NCBI GenBank assembly: GCA_022410635.1
Contig: JAJVDF010000258.1
Span: 318,779-382,778, forward strand
Source of the DNA: Tretioscincus oriximinensis
Taxonomy: Eukaryota > Chordata > Lepidosauria > Squamata > Gymnophthalmidae
Reading direction: 5' to 3'
Length of the DNA stretch: 64,000 nt
The position numbers and the translations under genes are program-made. The notes beneath the pieces were generated by a model, which was given only the letters and a program-made list of their open reading frames with translations, did no database searches and was not told the DNA's origin. How positions within the stretch are numbered: position 1 is the stretch's first letter; each line of letters starts with the position of its first letter. Shown here one piece after another: positions 1 through 12,675 of this stretch.

Positions 1-524
1 CATTTTTTTTAATTACTGGGGGAATAAACTGCCCCCCAGTTCTGCTCCTGTTGCCCTCTCCCAAAATACTTGTCTGTTGTTACTGAAAATGTCTCTGAGG
101 CACTACAGAAACTTCAAAGAGACAGTTTCCAGGAGTGATTTTTGATGACAGGTCTTCCCAGCCAAACATAGATAAAAAATGTGCAAACTGTGTGGTNTTC
201 CTTAATAAATTTATAAAGAGCAGATAAAATTGTAAAGGGATATAATGAATTTTGTAAATTGTTATCACTGATACAGAAAATACAACATATTCTATAATTT
301 TTTTAATCTGACAAAACATCAGACCCCTGACTCCCTGGAAAATACTGTCCAGCCCGTGTCAATCTAGCAGTATTTCATCCCCCTCCAACCCCATTATGTG
401 CATGATTCAATTTGCCAGGTTTTCTCGCATTCCCCCCCCCCCCCATATGATGACACCACACATTCAACAAATATATATTTTTTTCTTTCCCCTGAAACAG
501 GCATTTGGCCTACAAATCGCATAG

Positions 525-1930
525 TTTTTTTTAAATAATATTTTATTGAATGAAAAAGAAAACAATATAAAATATGCAAACAGCACAGCATAAAATATAA
601 TAAATAGTATTCATTCATACATTGTTAATTTTGCACTGATTGTCTTATTATATTCAAATTAATACAAATAATAAAGTTAACATAAACACCGACAATCCCC
701 CCACCCCCACCCCCACCAGAGAGAAATGAACAAATTCTTGTTATAAAGCTATCTCCTGAGTGTTAATCTTAGAGCTGCTAGTAATTCGGGGGGGGGGGGG
801 AACGATTTGTTTGACAATCAAAAGCTTTGCCCAATTTTTGGCCCATTTATTTTTAGTTTTAGTATATATATCAAATTTTTCGGATACATAATCGCCTATC
901 ATTTGATCTGCGAGATAATGTTGCCGTCGACTAATTTGCAGTTTAGTAGAGTCTTTCCAGCTGTAGGCTATTACTGCCTGTACGACCGTGGTTAGTTGTT
1001 CGAACAGATACTTATCTTCAGCTCTAATATTTCTGAATACCTGGAAGAACACCATTTCTTTGGTCTGTTCCATCTGGTATCCTAGGATATGTTGTATTAA
1101 TGGCCATATACTGTTCCAGAATGATCTGATTATTGGGCACTCCCAGAGCAAATGTATAAAAATTGCTCTTTCCCCACAGCCGTGCCAGCAAAGAGGGCTG
1201 AAATTGCTATTCATGTGAGATATTAGAGTCGGAGTCCTGTACTATCTACTTATTATCTTCAGCTGCAGTTCTTGTACTCTTGAGTTTTTAGTCTTTCTTA
1301 CCCTTTCCCATTTATTTTTGATCTGTGTTTCGTTAATTGTCATATCTGTAGCCCATATATTGGTCCAGAAGGACAAATTATTATATAAATGCTCGGTCAA
1401 TATTCTGCAAATTATCCCTCCCATTCCTTTTTGATCTTTCATTCCTTTTATAAATGTAGTTTCTATATCCGTATTTGGGGACTGGATAGTTCTATCTCTA
1501 TTTATGTCTTGTGTCTTGTTGATTAATTGCTGCGCTTGTAGCCATCTTGTTGCCCCTAATATATTTATAATATCGTTATATGTTCTGGGGCTGNCATCTT
1601 GCCTGTATAAATCCTTCAACATTATTATATTATTGGCCATTAGTTTTCCAATATCTTCGCTTGTGAGTATAGTTTCCCCTTCATTAAGTAATCTAATATG
1701 GCTAGTTTTGGATAGTCTAGGAATTAATTTGTTTTGCCATTTCTTCCAGGTTGTCATAACTGTCTTAGTGGCGTGCGTGCTGTTTCTTAACATTGCCCGG
1801 TCTATTTTGATGTTAATTAATGATCGAGATTCTATTTTATTAAGGCGACGTTGAATTTTTACCCGCTTACTATTTAAGAATTCTAATTGAAACAGATTCT
1901 TTATTTGAAATGTATCGTAATAGGTTTGGA
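525..1930 (-). mobile_element. L1 LINE, 3' end of ORF2 plus 3' UTR, decayed
   Basis: On the minus strand two open stretches (1793-1242 and 1214-741, separated by a stop) read as the C-terminal region of an L1 ORF2. The typical tail is visible: CWHGCGE followed by LLWECPIIRSFW, the Cys/His-containing end of L1 ORF2 proteins. Beyond the stop lies a 3' UTR with C-rich and A-rich parts, an AATAAA-type signal and an oligo-A run near 525-535. The copy is truncated and broken by stops, so it is not active. The adjoining + strand L1 piece suggests one element rearranged at insertion. Confidence 0.82.
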
Positions 1931-1949
1931 TACACGTGACATTCCATCN

Positions 1950-2290
1950 CAGTCAACTGCAGTCATGGCATTTGTCAGTTAGAGTACAATGGGATTACGG
2001 CAAGGGATATGATTCATTCTTAAAAAAGAAAAAAAGTTTTTCATATTACACCACTGTGCCGAAATTATTATATCCCATGCAAACACTACTAGAAGAAATT
2101 CCGAATAAAACACTGCAAGGATGGGATAAATTTATAATATATTGGACATCTGGCAACAAAAAACCAAGACTTTCTAAGAATAAAATGTACGCCCAGATGA
2201 ACAAAGGAGATTGGAATTGCCAGTTTTAGATTATGCCAACCACCACTTTTAATTGGCTGATCTGGATTTGGTACTACATTTGCACTATTT
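1950..2290 (+). mobile_element. L1 ORF2 segment, inverted relative to neighbour
   Basis: A + strand open frame (about 2020-2229) translates to a segment with the L1 pattern downstream of the reverse transcriptase: a LLYPMQTLLEEIP stretch, then W..GNKKPRLS and a GDW motif, continuing in another frame as a LDYANHHF-like stretch. In L1 proteins this lies just upstream of the region encoded by the minus-strand piece at 525-1930. The two pieces are therefore neighbours in the element but point in opposite directions. The right boundary is uncertain. Confidence 0.68.
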
Positions 2291-3953
2291 CTATTTAAAG
2301 CCTATATCAGGGCAAGGATTTTCAGAATAGGAAGTTCCCCAAATTTTGGAATTTGGAAACATCCCTTGTAGACTGTATTTTCTCCTGAAAGAACAGGTGC
2401 ATAGCTTCAAGTACTTCTATAATCTTTATTTTGGAGTTCTAAGTGGCTTCAGTGATTAAAAGTGTCTATTGTCAGATTTTTCTGGTGTCCAGCTACAGAT
2501 AGGGCTAAATGAGTTACAATTATCCATGAGTTGATAAATTCATGTTTGAGTATGTGGCCCTGTCCTTGAATCTGGTGCAAAATGTGATAACCAGTTTATT
2601 GAATTTAGTAAGGATGTTTCCCTTCTGCAATACATCTGATACAAGGGAGAACCTGAATTATGTTAATTCACTTCATCTATATAGACTGGATTAGGAGGCT
2701 CCAAATAGCCACCTAATGTCAATACTTTTTTTCAAAAAAAGTCTACTGGCTGTCTTGTGACTGCTAAACAGAACATAGAGTAGAGGCAAAAGATACATGC
2801 CTTCAAGTCTACGTTTATGAGATCAGGAACCTTAGTTTCTAGTCATCAAATCTTGTGATGGTCAATGCTGACCATCAAAACTCATGCAAGCTTTCAAACG
2901 TAAATGCTCTTGTTGTGAAACATTTGGACCATGATGACTAATTGATTGCTATAGCTGATCTAGAGCAGGTAAGAATGGAAGCAATCTTGGACAGCTCTTC
3001 AGGTACACATCAGCTTCACTAATTAATTAATGGCCCAATTCAAGGCTCTGTGCTTGGCACTGAACAGAGTTGCAACTAGGTTCTGTGTCACCTAAGACAA
3101 ATATCACTTCATGGTTCCAGCTGGGACTCAAGGCCTCTGCCTATGGTCAGGCGAGGCTGCACCTAATGGTGCTGGACTCGTACGACCCCAATTTTCCTGG
3201 CAGTAGGGCTATCGCCCTCCTTCCATGACTGTGCAGAATGACATTACCAGAGTGACATCACGATCTGCCAGCTCATTTGACATTATAGTACAGGATAACT
3301 AATTTTTTCTTGATTCTTAATACTTGGATCAGCTCAAAGGAATTATTTTATGCACATGTGAGAGAACTACAAGATTTATTACATCATACATGTAAATTTT
3401 ATCCTTCACATAGTTATATGAACTTAATTTGTACTGTGAAATCTGTTCATAAATTAATTTTTTTTATCACAAGTCGCCATTGGCACTGCTTGCATTGCTT
3501 TTGCAAATGTATCTGAAAGCCTGCTTATTAATTGAAAAATATTAAAAAAGCTCATTTCCTATAAGAGAAATATCTTTTAGGAATTGCTAATGAGATTACC
3601 GTGCTTTGAATGGAAATCGCACTTCCATCAGATTTTTCATTTTGCTTTAATTCAGTTACATTATAATGTACTTTTATCATTCCAATTGTGAAATCTCAGT
3701 GAGAAAATAATATGATACACCACAATAATTGTTTGATCTTAAATTATGGGCTTTTTAAAAATAACAAAGTGTAACAAAGCAAAATAATTTATCCAACCAT
3801 TCTTCAGACAGAATGAAACAGTGACTATTAAACTCAGTATTCAATTTCCTCCATGATTAAAACTTGCCCCAAAATAAGTCCATTGTCTCTTTAATTAGAC
3901 TATAGTTAGACTTAAGTTCTCTGACACGGGAGTTTTCAAGGGGTCAAAAGGTT

Positions 3954-4005
3954 GAGATCCTGGCTTACAACTGAAAAATGAGATCCTAGCTTACAACTAA
4001 AAAAT
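3954..4005. repeat. Tandem duplication, 26 bp x 2
   Basis: Two adjacent 26-bp units starting GAGATCCTGGCTTACAAC and GAGATCCTAGCTTACAAC differ at two positions. This is a local duplication with no other support for function. Confidence 0.85.
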
Positions 4006-7000
4006 GCTACTAACTATTGATAATAAGTTAATGATGTTAATCAGCTAATGATTAGCCTTTTTTGGTCCAAGACTTTTTCACCTTTTCAAAGCCCTGCAGT
4101 GGGATGTTTGACCTCCAGCTAATTAAATAAATGATCTGATGTCTGAAGAAGAGAAAATTCATTTTCTTTGAAGAAATCTGGAGAATAAGCTTTAGAATTT
4201 GCATTCACCCAAGTAGTGTGTCTATTTTATCTAATTGTGACAAAATTGACAATATTTCTTAGAGAGCTGAAATAGGGCACCATGGGATGATTCTTGCTTT
4301 ATTCTTGGTCTAAGGCTGCATGTAATATTTCTAGCAATGGTATTAGAACAATAAAGTAAAATAAGAGACTGAAAACATTTGTGATAGAGAAAGTGGGTAA
4401 GATCTTTGGGCAATAGGATTGGTGTATCACTGTTAATTTTGTTACTAATTAACCAATAATTACTTGCATATCATTTGATCTTAATACCAGTTTTGAGACT
4501 TTTCCCATAAAATGCTGATATCCCAGCATGAGAAATGCATTATGACTTTGTATCCCCACACCTTTTTTATTTGGCTTTCCTATTGAAAGGGGCATTGATC
4601 CTGCCATTAAAAACTGTGGACAGATATAGAAGGGAAAAAAAGGAAGGTTCAATCAGACAGTGGTCTTTTTTGAGTTAAAAACACATCCCTTCTGTAGTTT
4701 TCTTTCTTTTTTAAAAAAGTCATTCAAACAGTAGAATCATTTTCCTCAGATTTTCAGGTGTTGCTGCTTCTTCACCTTGAGGTCTAGCAACATTTACCTA
4801 ACAATAAATGGTCTTTATTCATTGGCTGCTGGGCTCCAAATTTCTTGAGCTTTCATTGATTGTTGGGCAGCAGCATTAATTCCCTTGCTGGAATGGCCTT
4901 AAGATTTTCCATTTAAAGAAAGACTTTGAGACAAGATAAGATGCATGTAGGGGTAAAATGCCTGACATCTGTGCCACAGATTCACTCAGAAAATATTCCT
5001 TTTAATTGGTCTAGTAGCTGCCCAAATGAATGGAAGGTAGTTAGCCACCAGATGCTTGTTCATTAATTGCTGCTGGATCGAAACAAGAATTCTTCAGTAT
5101 AGAACATCTGATTATTTGGAAGAGAAATAAAACAGTTTTATTATAGTAATAAAATTGTACGCCATGATTTCCCTAAAAGTAAAAGAATAATGAGAAATAT
5201 TTTAAAAGAAGAGGGAGCAAAAGTGTAGAAATTGATTGAGGCATCCTTGTAGGTTCTTCATTTTGATTCTGTCAGAAACATGTAAATAGGCATCAAGTGA
5301 ATGAGTTACTGTCTTCTATTTCCTTTGCTTTCTTCCGCCTGCTTCCTCCCATGGTTTTTTTGATTATTGGATTGTTGTCTATTGTCTCTGCTTCTCTGTG
5401 TGATTCTTCCCTACAAATCATTGGATAGGTGCCTCTCCTACATACTATCCACCTTCCACAACTGCACATCCTCTTTACCCTAATTAGTCTGAAGGGTGGA
5501 AGCCAAACTGAAAAGAAAGTGCAGAAATAGAAATGGCTTGTATTTGGTAAGTCATGCAATAGCAAAAGAGCACTGGCTAAAATCACACAAATCAAAGGCA
5601 ACTGTATCATTCATATAAACTACATCATAATGTATTATCAAATGACAAGATCAAATATCCTTTGTCAAAATGTTCTTTGTCTACCATCTATAATCTTGTC
5701 AATGGATTCTGCTCTTGAGCACCAAGAGATACTTCAAATGGTTGAAAGAATAGCTTATCATCTCTGGCATGCTTTTTGCTACTTTAAGTCTTCAAGATTT
5801 ATGTTAGGATTAGTTTTTGTGCTTATCTGACAAAATATGAGCAGTGATCAGCCAATATATTCACATATCTCACAAATCCATCAAATAAATTTACACTAAG
5901 TAAATCATAGTCTCAGCAAAAATGTAGGTGTAGATTATTAATGGTCCACACCATTTACCTTGCTATTTACACTTCTGCAAGCAGCAAAGAAGATCACACA
6001 ACTCTGTTCCACCATCCTCATTTGTATCATTGGAAGGAAAAGAATCTGTGCTTTGGGAAGACGTGTCTTCTTTGTATGATNGTTTTTTGTTCCTTTTATT
6101 CCCTTGATTTCTTTTCTTATATCTTCCTTTCTTATATCTATAACCATACTCCATATACCAAATAATTCCTCTTCTATTTCCTGATGCGCTGTTGTAATTT
6201 GCCTATAAATTTTCCCTGCTATCACCCATTTCTTTCTGCTGAATTTTTCAATGTTACTTTAATACAAAAGTAGATCTACATTCAACCATGTACACAGGAA
6301 CCCAAGAGACAACATTTATGAAGAAATCGAAATTCTTTCTTTTTCCCCCTAAAGTGTTAGAAGAATGCAATGTACTCAGGTCACTAGGAGTACCTCCTTT
6401 ACATTGAAGTATAAAGTGGCAAAAAAAGAATGGCATCCATGCAGATGAAATATTCTTTTTGCATGACAATGTGCAAACACCATACATACATGACACAATC
6501 AAATCACACTAAAGTTGTTGGACTGATTCTGCCACTTTCCCATCAGTCCCAGAGACCAACATCACTGTTAATATGTGTATTAATTTTACACAATGGCATG
6601 TTGCATTAGCATTAAGAAAAAATACCCAATCGTTTTAAACAAAGGGCTTTTAACTGGTAGCACATTTATAGTATTAAACGTACTAAACAGGCTAACTGTC
6701 ACCCATTTGTCAGAAGCAATCTTGTCTAGAGGCCACAAACAATCAATTGACAGCTTAAAAGTATATTTTTGCATATATTTTAGCTGTGTTCACAGTTGTG
6801 AAGAAGAGTTTTGCAAACTAATGAAGGTTAGTATTCTGGATAAATATAAAATATATTTAATCCTTGTGCCTTGTTGCCAGAAACATTATAACATTGTAGG
6901 GCAGTTGATGTCGTTTGGCTTCAAAATTAATTCCACTTGCTTGAGCCATGCATTTTGCTACCTTGAAATATTTTCACAGTCAGCTAGCTAAGACGATTTC

Positions 7001-7315
7001 ATTAGGCCTGACTGATCAGAATAAAAATTATCTTTGAAGACAGTTGTTAAAATTTACTACATTTCAGTCTATTTCACATTGAAACTGCTATTTAAATATA
7101 CTGTGGGTGTATTTTGCACTGTTGTGCTCTACTTTGTTTGTTTGATGGTTATGTTACTGGACTTATGTGCCACAGATTTAATAAAGATGATAGCTGGTTT
7201 ACAGATAAAAATATAAATCAGAACAAGTAGAGAATAGTAATTATAATGATGATAATGAATGATGGTCATCCCAATAATAATTACTAATAAATGTATTAAA
7301 AAATGACATATTTTT

Positions 7316-7367
7316 AAAATGATTTTCAAAATATTAATGAGAAAATGATTTTCAAAATATTAATGAG
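7316..7367. repeat. Perfect tandem duplication, 26 bp x 2
   Basis: Two identical adjacent 26-bp units (7316-7341 and 7342-7367) beginning AAAATGATTTTC. Identity of the units points to a recent local duplication. Confidence 0.88.
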
Positions 7368-7427
7368 AAAAGTGAGCAACCATAAAAAATCCCAATATAA
7401 AAGAGACCAAAAAGACAAAAATCCAAG

Positions 7428-7501
7428 CACAGGTCTCCCCAAACAAAATGCATCAAAAACAGAATCCAAATAAAACTATATTTTGTTTGGGGAGACCTGT
7501 G
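7428..7501. repeat. Perfect 22-bp inverted repeat (hairpin)
   Basis: The left arm 7428-7449 (CACAGGTCTCCCCAAACAAA and two more bases) is exactly complementary to 7480-7501, with a 30-base loop. Weaker complementarity continues outside the arms. It could be the residue of a small foldback transposon. No flanking target duplication is obvious. Confidence 0.85.
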
Positions 7502-8320
7502 TTTGTTTGTTTTTGGTGAGAAAATTGTCCAGAAATAGGAGTTCCAGAAATTTGAGACCATAACTAAAAGGACTATTTTCCTCATTCTGTCGCCACTTAC
7601 TTTCTATGAGCGAAGACCTTTAAGAGCTAATAAACGAGCTACATGCAGAAGAGATGGATCATATATTCAGAAATGCTGAATTTTATAGGGCTTTAGAAGC
7701 TAATGCCAACGCTTTCAGTTGAACCAGGAAACAGACCAGTAGTCAATAAAGTTACCGAAGCAGGTAATTTCCCCTAATTAAAGAACAACAACAAATCTTA
7801 CATTGAATAATGCACACTAAGTAGCAGAACTACTATCAATGCAATATTTAAGTTCTTAAATCCTATGCTGACTCATATCATGTTATGTCAGGAATGGCTG
7901 AACTTTTATTTATCTAGTGAATTTATATTCCACCTTTAGGAACGTATGGGAGTTTGCATTCTTCTCCTCCCTTATTTTTCATAATAGGTTTTAGACATAG
8001 TTTCAAGTTGACAGGTTATTACTGGAGTAAGTTCACCTAAAATGGTCAAATATTAGTCACTTTTCTCTTAGAAATTAGATACAGAGTGATGATGAAACTT
8101 CCTAGACATGATGACATGTGTCCTGCAAATTTCTATTCCATAAACACACAATCCAAACAGGGTTTCGCCTTCTGTACAAGTTCAAGTAAAAATAAGTAAA
8201 GGTCTATAAAGATTACCGTATTAGGTCACCATTAGGTAACTGTAATGCACACACAGACAGCAACTGGAATATTCTCCCTGTATTATAGATAAGCATAATA
8301 TAAACAATTCTATGGGATTG

Positions 8321-8402
8321 TTAATGAATCCTGCATCGAGCAGGGGGTTGGACCCGATGACCCTGGAGGTCCCTTCCAACTCTATGATTCTATGAATCTA
8401 TG
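8321..8402 (+). mobile_element. CR1 LINE 3' tail
   Basis: The stretch begins TTAATGAATCCTGCATCGAG, runs through the conserved GGAGGTCCCTTCCAACTCTA and ends in the CTATGATTCTATG repeats typical of CR1 3' ends. It matches the minus-strand copies at 18345 and 22722. Only the last 80 bases of the element are present. Confidence 0.88.
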
Positions 8403-9505
8403 CTTCCACAAGAATCATCTCAGTACAGTTAGTACTGAAGGTCAGATCATATTGTTTGGCAGTTCAAAATAGTTTTCACAGAAANCTGACACTACCCTGC
8501 TTCTTCACTCAATCTCTCACTCTCAGAGATCTCCATAGAAAGTTTGTCACATGTCATACTACTTCTAATATAGAGTGAACTTTTCTGTATTGATGCAAAG
8601 GAGTCATCCTAGATGGCCATGAATAGGAACGATCCAGTCCACTATTAAAGATGAAGGAAGTAAGGAAACTGCAAGGCTTGCAAAATTGAAACAAATGAAA
8701 CAATTGAAAATTGTATAGCAAAGTCCTAAATAGGGTCCAAATCTGGCTTTTCAAATTTGAAAAAGCTGTAACTCATCTTTGTGATAAAGGATTACAGCAC
8801 CTTATAATCCAAAACACTTGTAGTTGTCCCAGAGGTGAAGCATGCCGTGTCTGTATGCCACATCATCTTGCTATGGTACCATCATGGTCATGGTTCCTGC
8901 TCCAGTGATTATGCCACTAACCTAGTGTGAATGGTGCCTATATTTCATTAGCTGGTAGCTGCATTCAAGTTTAATTCATTTAAAGGCTTAATTCATCTCA
9001 AGTCATTAATTGATACATGTTAGAGGTCACTTTAAAAAAAATAAAATTTAGCAGTCTTCTTGCATACTATTCTGACCTACTTCCTTTCCTGCTTTTGTAT
9101 TTCAATGATACCTAGGACCTAAAGAGACAGTTGGGCATGTTGAGCTACGTAACATTTACCTGTACTGCAAATATGTATTAAAAAGTAATTTGCAAGATCT
9201 TCTTTTACAATTAATTTTTTGGGGGTAGAGGAGAACCAAATGTCATTGCGCCTTTATCTTGCAGATCTTAGTAAAACAGATAAAATTATAACAAAATCTC
9301 ATCGCTATTAATCGTCTTTGACCTTCTGCCAATGCTTATGTTTATGCACTTATTGGATTAATGATAAATTCTTATTCAACAGTCTCTTTACATCTTGATT
9401 CACTTCATTAAGAACATGAGGTACATTTTAATGTCCACAACAAAAGAGTTACTTGAAAGCAACACTGTATAACACACCCTTTTACAAATTGTTTTAGATG
9501 TGAAA

Positions 9506-9797
9506 TGTTAAGCTCAATCGCTAAGGAGACGGTCTTCCATCTGGGAGATCGGGTTTCGAGGTCCGGTGTTGGACATGGGGAGAGGTGAGCACCTTCCACT
9601 AGCCTGCAGCTCTTGCCAACTCAGCTATTTGAAAGAGATGCAAATTTGTAATTTGCATATCTATTAGATAAATGAGTACCATCATTAACTTGATGGGGAA
9701 GATAGAATAAGATGTAAGCTTTCGAGCCAAAATTAACCCTATAAGCTGCTCTGGAAAAGAGCAGGGTATAGAAACTCGATTCTTCTTCTTCTTTTTA
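9506..9797 (+). mobile_element. tRNA-derived SINE, copy 1
   Basis: The head AGCTCAATCGCTAAGGAGAC resembles a tRNA A box, and GGGTTTCGAGGTCC about 35 bases later resembles a B box. The body ends in a GAGCAGGGTATAGAAAC stretch followed by CTT repeats. A second copy at 31415-31735 has the same order of parts and the same CTT-type tail, which defines the family. I cannot name it with certainty; it resembles squamate tRNA SINEs. Confidence 0.75.
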
Positions 9798-9849
9798 AGT
9801 TAAACCAACATCTTTTCTTGATCTAAGACTCTTGTGCTCCCCTGCCACA

Positions 9850-10100
9850 GCCTAAACATAAGAGAAGCCTTGCTGGACAAGGTCACAACTCATCTAGTCC
9901 AGCATTCTTTCTCACACAGTGGCCCAACAATTGTCTCTGAGCATCCACAAACAACCAAGGAAAGCTAAACTATCATCTGCCCCAAGTCCCTCCATGTGAC
10001 CTTTAGAGACATCCTTTCTCTCCAGTCTGGAGGCAGTGCCTAGTGAATTCATGAATTTGCCTAATCCTATATGGCTATACTTTTACATTGCCGACTTCAT
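9850..10100 (-). mobile_element. CR1 LINE 3' fragment, old
   Basis: Read on the minus strand this carries the diverged 3' region of CR1, including the CTGGACTAGATGAG-type stretch and an ATTCATGAATT-containing piece also seen in other CR1 copies here. Many substitutions separate it from the younger copies at 18726 and 42515. Confidence 0.62.
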
Positions 10101-12194
10101 CTCTTTCCCTGTTATAAATCTGCTTTTAACTTCTTAATCACTTCAGTTTTTCTGAGCACTTTCTAAACATTCAAGTCTTTGGAGTTATTATCTTGTTGCT
10201 GTTTTCCAAACAGGCATTTGTGTTCTATGAATTCTCCTGGCTACAAGTTGTCCATGGCAATGTCTGACAGTCTTATTTCCATTCTCTAAACCTTATGCTA
10301 GGGTTAGAAATTATTGAGGTCAAGACACTTATAATTTTAAAAGCTGTATAGAATTCGGAATTTAAGGTACTTTTTTTATATGATAAGTCTAACATATCCT
10401 GTTCCTTGTTGAGTTGATTCTGACTCTATACATCTTAATTCTTTTGTGTTATTTAGGATTTAGTGGCATCTTTTAGCTTTAAGGTCAGGAGATCATAGGT
10501 ACAAGCTGGGTGACTCCTGACAGCAGGAGTGCTTTTCCTTGGTGCATTGGTGAAGACCAAGCTGGGTATTGGCAATAATTTGTCCCACAATAGCCAGCAA
10601 TAATGTGGCCCACATCTGTTTTCATCCACATTAAGCTTAAGATCCAGCAATGCTTGGATCTAATACTGGCTACTTAAAGATTTGATCAAGAGTTAGGATC
10701 AGCAGGGAAATGTCAGACAGTGTTGAAGCATTTAAGGTTCGAGATGTGGTGGTGCATGAGAAGACCATTGATGACATCTCACTCAGAAATGCTTAAGAGA
10801 CTAATTCTTAAGAATAGAACAATTTTATTAAATGTCTTATGTAGATGGTACAATACTTCAAATCCATTATCTAGGATATTATTGAGTATCATATCAGTTT
10901 TTTGGCATGGACACAGTAACATTGGCTATTATTATAAACATAATGAGGCGATATGATCATATACCGCACTTCTGGTCATTAATACAAGACGTAACGACAG
11001 AAATATTTCAGAAAGCTATTAGTCCATCTTCTATCTCATATCTTTTCCATAACATTAATGGCCTTCCCATATTCATTCCTAGTAAACAATTAATTCACAT
11101 TTATTGTTCCAAAAGAGAGAGAGAGAGATAGCTTGTGGATGAAGAAGAAAAAAATCCATTTATAGATGGTGCAATTACATTTGGGAATTAAGGGTTGATT
11201 AATTTGTTTACTTTGCTTTGCAAAGTCAAACTTCAAAAATGCCATTTTCAGAAATATGGAAAGGCATTAATGTCATTTTCATTTTGAACCAAATTTTATT
11301 CCTTTGGTAGTAATTCAGTCTCTTATGCAATATTAGTAGAATTAGTGAATGTTTGATAAATTGGTGTGTAATGATTTCTAATGGTCATAGATAAATAGAA
11401 GCTCTCTACATACCAATAATGTATTCATTATACAATTCCATTTTTGTTGTTTTACGTTTTGTAGGCTATATTTTTTTTATATTGGTTAAATTTATTGCAC
11501 TATTTTGTAAAATATAAATGTTGGATAACTGCAAATTCTGTATGTCTCTAATTAAAAAAAGTTAGAAAAAGAAAATATTAAAACAAACAAACGAAAGACC
11601 ATGTTTATGTAAGCTCTCTGTGTTTTTGTGCTTCNTGACTTTGAGGCAAATGGTTTAAAAATACAAAGTAGGTCCTCAGCTCCAAATCTGGATTATTGAT
11701 TGTACGGCATTTTTGTGCATCTGAAGATGGGTTTTGTGCATTGTCTAGATGGGTTAATTTTTCTAAGAGACAACCTTTTAAAAAAGCCTTGTCTGATCAC
11801 ATCCTTGTACATATTTTTAAAGTAATAACACAAGTTCAAAAATCCTATAAGACTGTATTTTTGTTTTCTGTATTTAGAGTGTGCAACCTTGATGAAAATC
11901 ATTTATTCTAACTTTACATTGTTATAATCTAACTAAAGCTGTACATTTAAAAAATAAATTACATTCTAACCTACTTTGTATTTTTAAAAATTGTGTACAA
12001 CATAATCCATTCTCGTTCTGTTTCCATTTTTATTTGCTTATTAGTTTTATTTAGAACACATATAAAGATGCACATATGTTTTAAGAGAAATGAAATTAAA
12101 TGGGCAATAATAATGTGCTGTATTTTGTCAGCTTTCTATAAAGTTTTTTACAACCTGGCTAAAAGAATATGGACCATTTATTGTGATTTTCTAG

Positions 12195-12373
12195 ATGTCG
12201 CAACAGCCTATCCTGATAAGAAGTCCATCTTGATGTATGTGACATCACTTTTCCAAGTCTTGCCCCAGCAAGTAACTCTTGAAGCCATCCAAGAAGTTGA
12301 AACATTGCCACAGCATTCAAAGCACATGAGGGAAGAGCATGTCCAGTTTCATCAACAGCGCTTTTCTCAAAAG
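12195..12373 (+). CDS. DMD: DMD exon 8: end of CH2 domain and start of hinge 1
   Basis: The exon begins after TTTTCTAG with bases 2 and 3 of a split Asp codon and ends on a codon boundary before GTATGC, giving 179 bp. The translation starts [20 protein letters not shown] and continues [19 protein letters not shown], which is the last helix region of the second actin-binding CH domain of dystrophin and the entry into hinge 1. The human exon has 182 bp, so this one lacks one codon; the difference lies in the poorly conserved hinge part ([20 protein letters not shown]). An upstream exon (exon 7) outside the window must supply the first base. The CH domain binds F-actin beneath the muscle membrane. 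No stop or frameshift is present. Confidence 0.96.
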
Positions 12374-12400
12374 GTATGCCTGTGGATGTTTGCTCTCACG

Positions 12401-12675
12401 ATTGTACCACCCCTTTTAACAGCCAATGGAGTGGGAACTCGGGGTAGGACCTTCTCAGTGGAATAGTCTCCCCCTGAGGTGCGTCTGTCATCATCGTTGT
12501 ATTCTTTTGGAAGGTCCTTGGAGACAGATCCCTTCAACCTGGCCTTTGGTTGAAGATATGCTGATTTTTCTCTCTGCCTTCAGATACTGATTGTTACTGT
12601 TTTAAAATTTAAATTTTGGACTGTTTTTATTGTTGCTGCCCCGAGAACTTTGGGTATTGGGATAAAATAATTAAG
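12401..12675 (+). mobile_element. L2/CR1-like LINE 3' end, copy 1
   Basis: The start TACCACCCCTTTTAACAGCC and the later stretch encoding a WNSLPxEVRLSSS and LETDPFNLAFG-like peptide match the C-terminal end of an L2/CR1-type reverse transcriptase ORF. They are followed by a T-rich 3' UTR and a TTTGGGTATTGGGATAAAATAA tail. A second copy at 34318-35617 aligns over the whole length. The exact clade is not certain. Confidence 0.7.

Larger units (their letters stand above)
1..12194 (+). other. DMD: DMD intron 7, 3' part
   Basis: Non-coding by context: no stretch matches dystrophin exon 7, whose last codon must supply the G that completes the split Asp codon of exon 8. It contains an L1 pair in opposite orientation (525-2290), two short tandem duplications (3954-4005, 7316-7367), a perfect 22-bp hairpin (7428-7501), a CR1 tail (8321-8402), a tRNA-type SINE (9506-9797) and a CR1 fragment (9850-10100). 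The stretches 1-520, 2300-3950, 4010-7310, 7510-8320, 8410-9500 and 10110-12194 hold nothing I can name. Open reading frames there are short and resemble no protein I recognise. The intron ends in a pyrimidine-rich acceptor, TTTTCTAG. Confidence 0.9.

Noticed and set aside
5938..6225. Minus-strand 95-codon charged frame (EIEEELFGIWSMV)
   Set aside because: Considered as an L1 ORF1 piece, but no defining motif and no neighbouring L1 sequence support it.
9506..9797. Possible tRNA gene from the A-box and B-box-like sequence
   Set aside because: No cloverleaf can be formed, and a second copy with a CTT tail shows it is a SINE.
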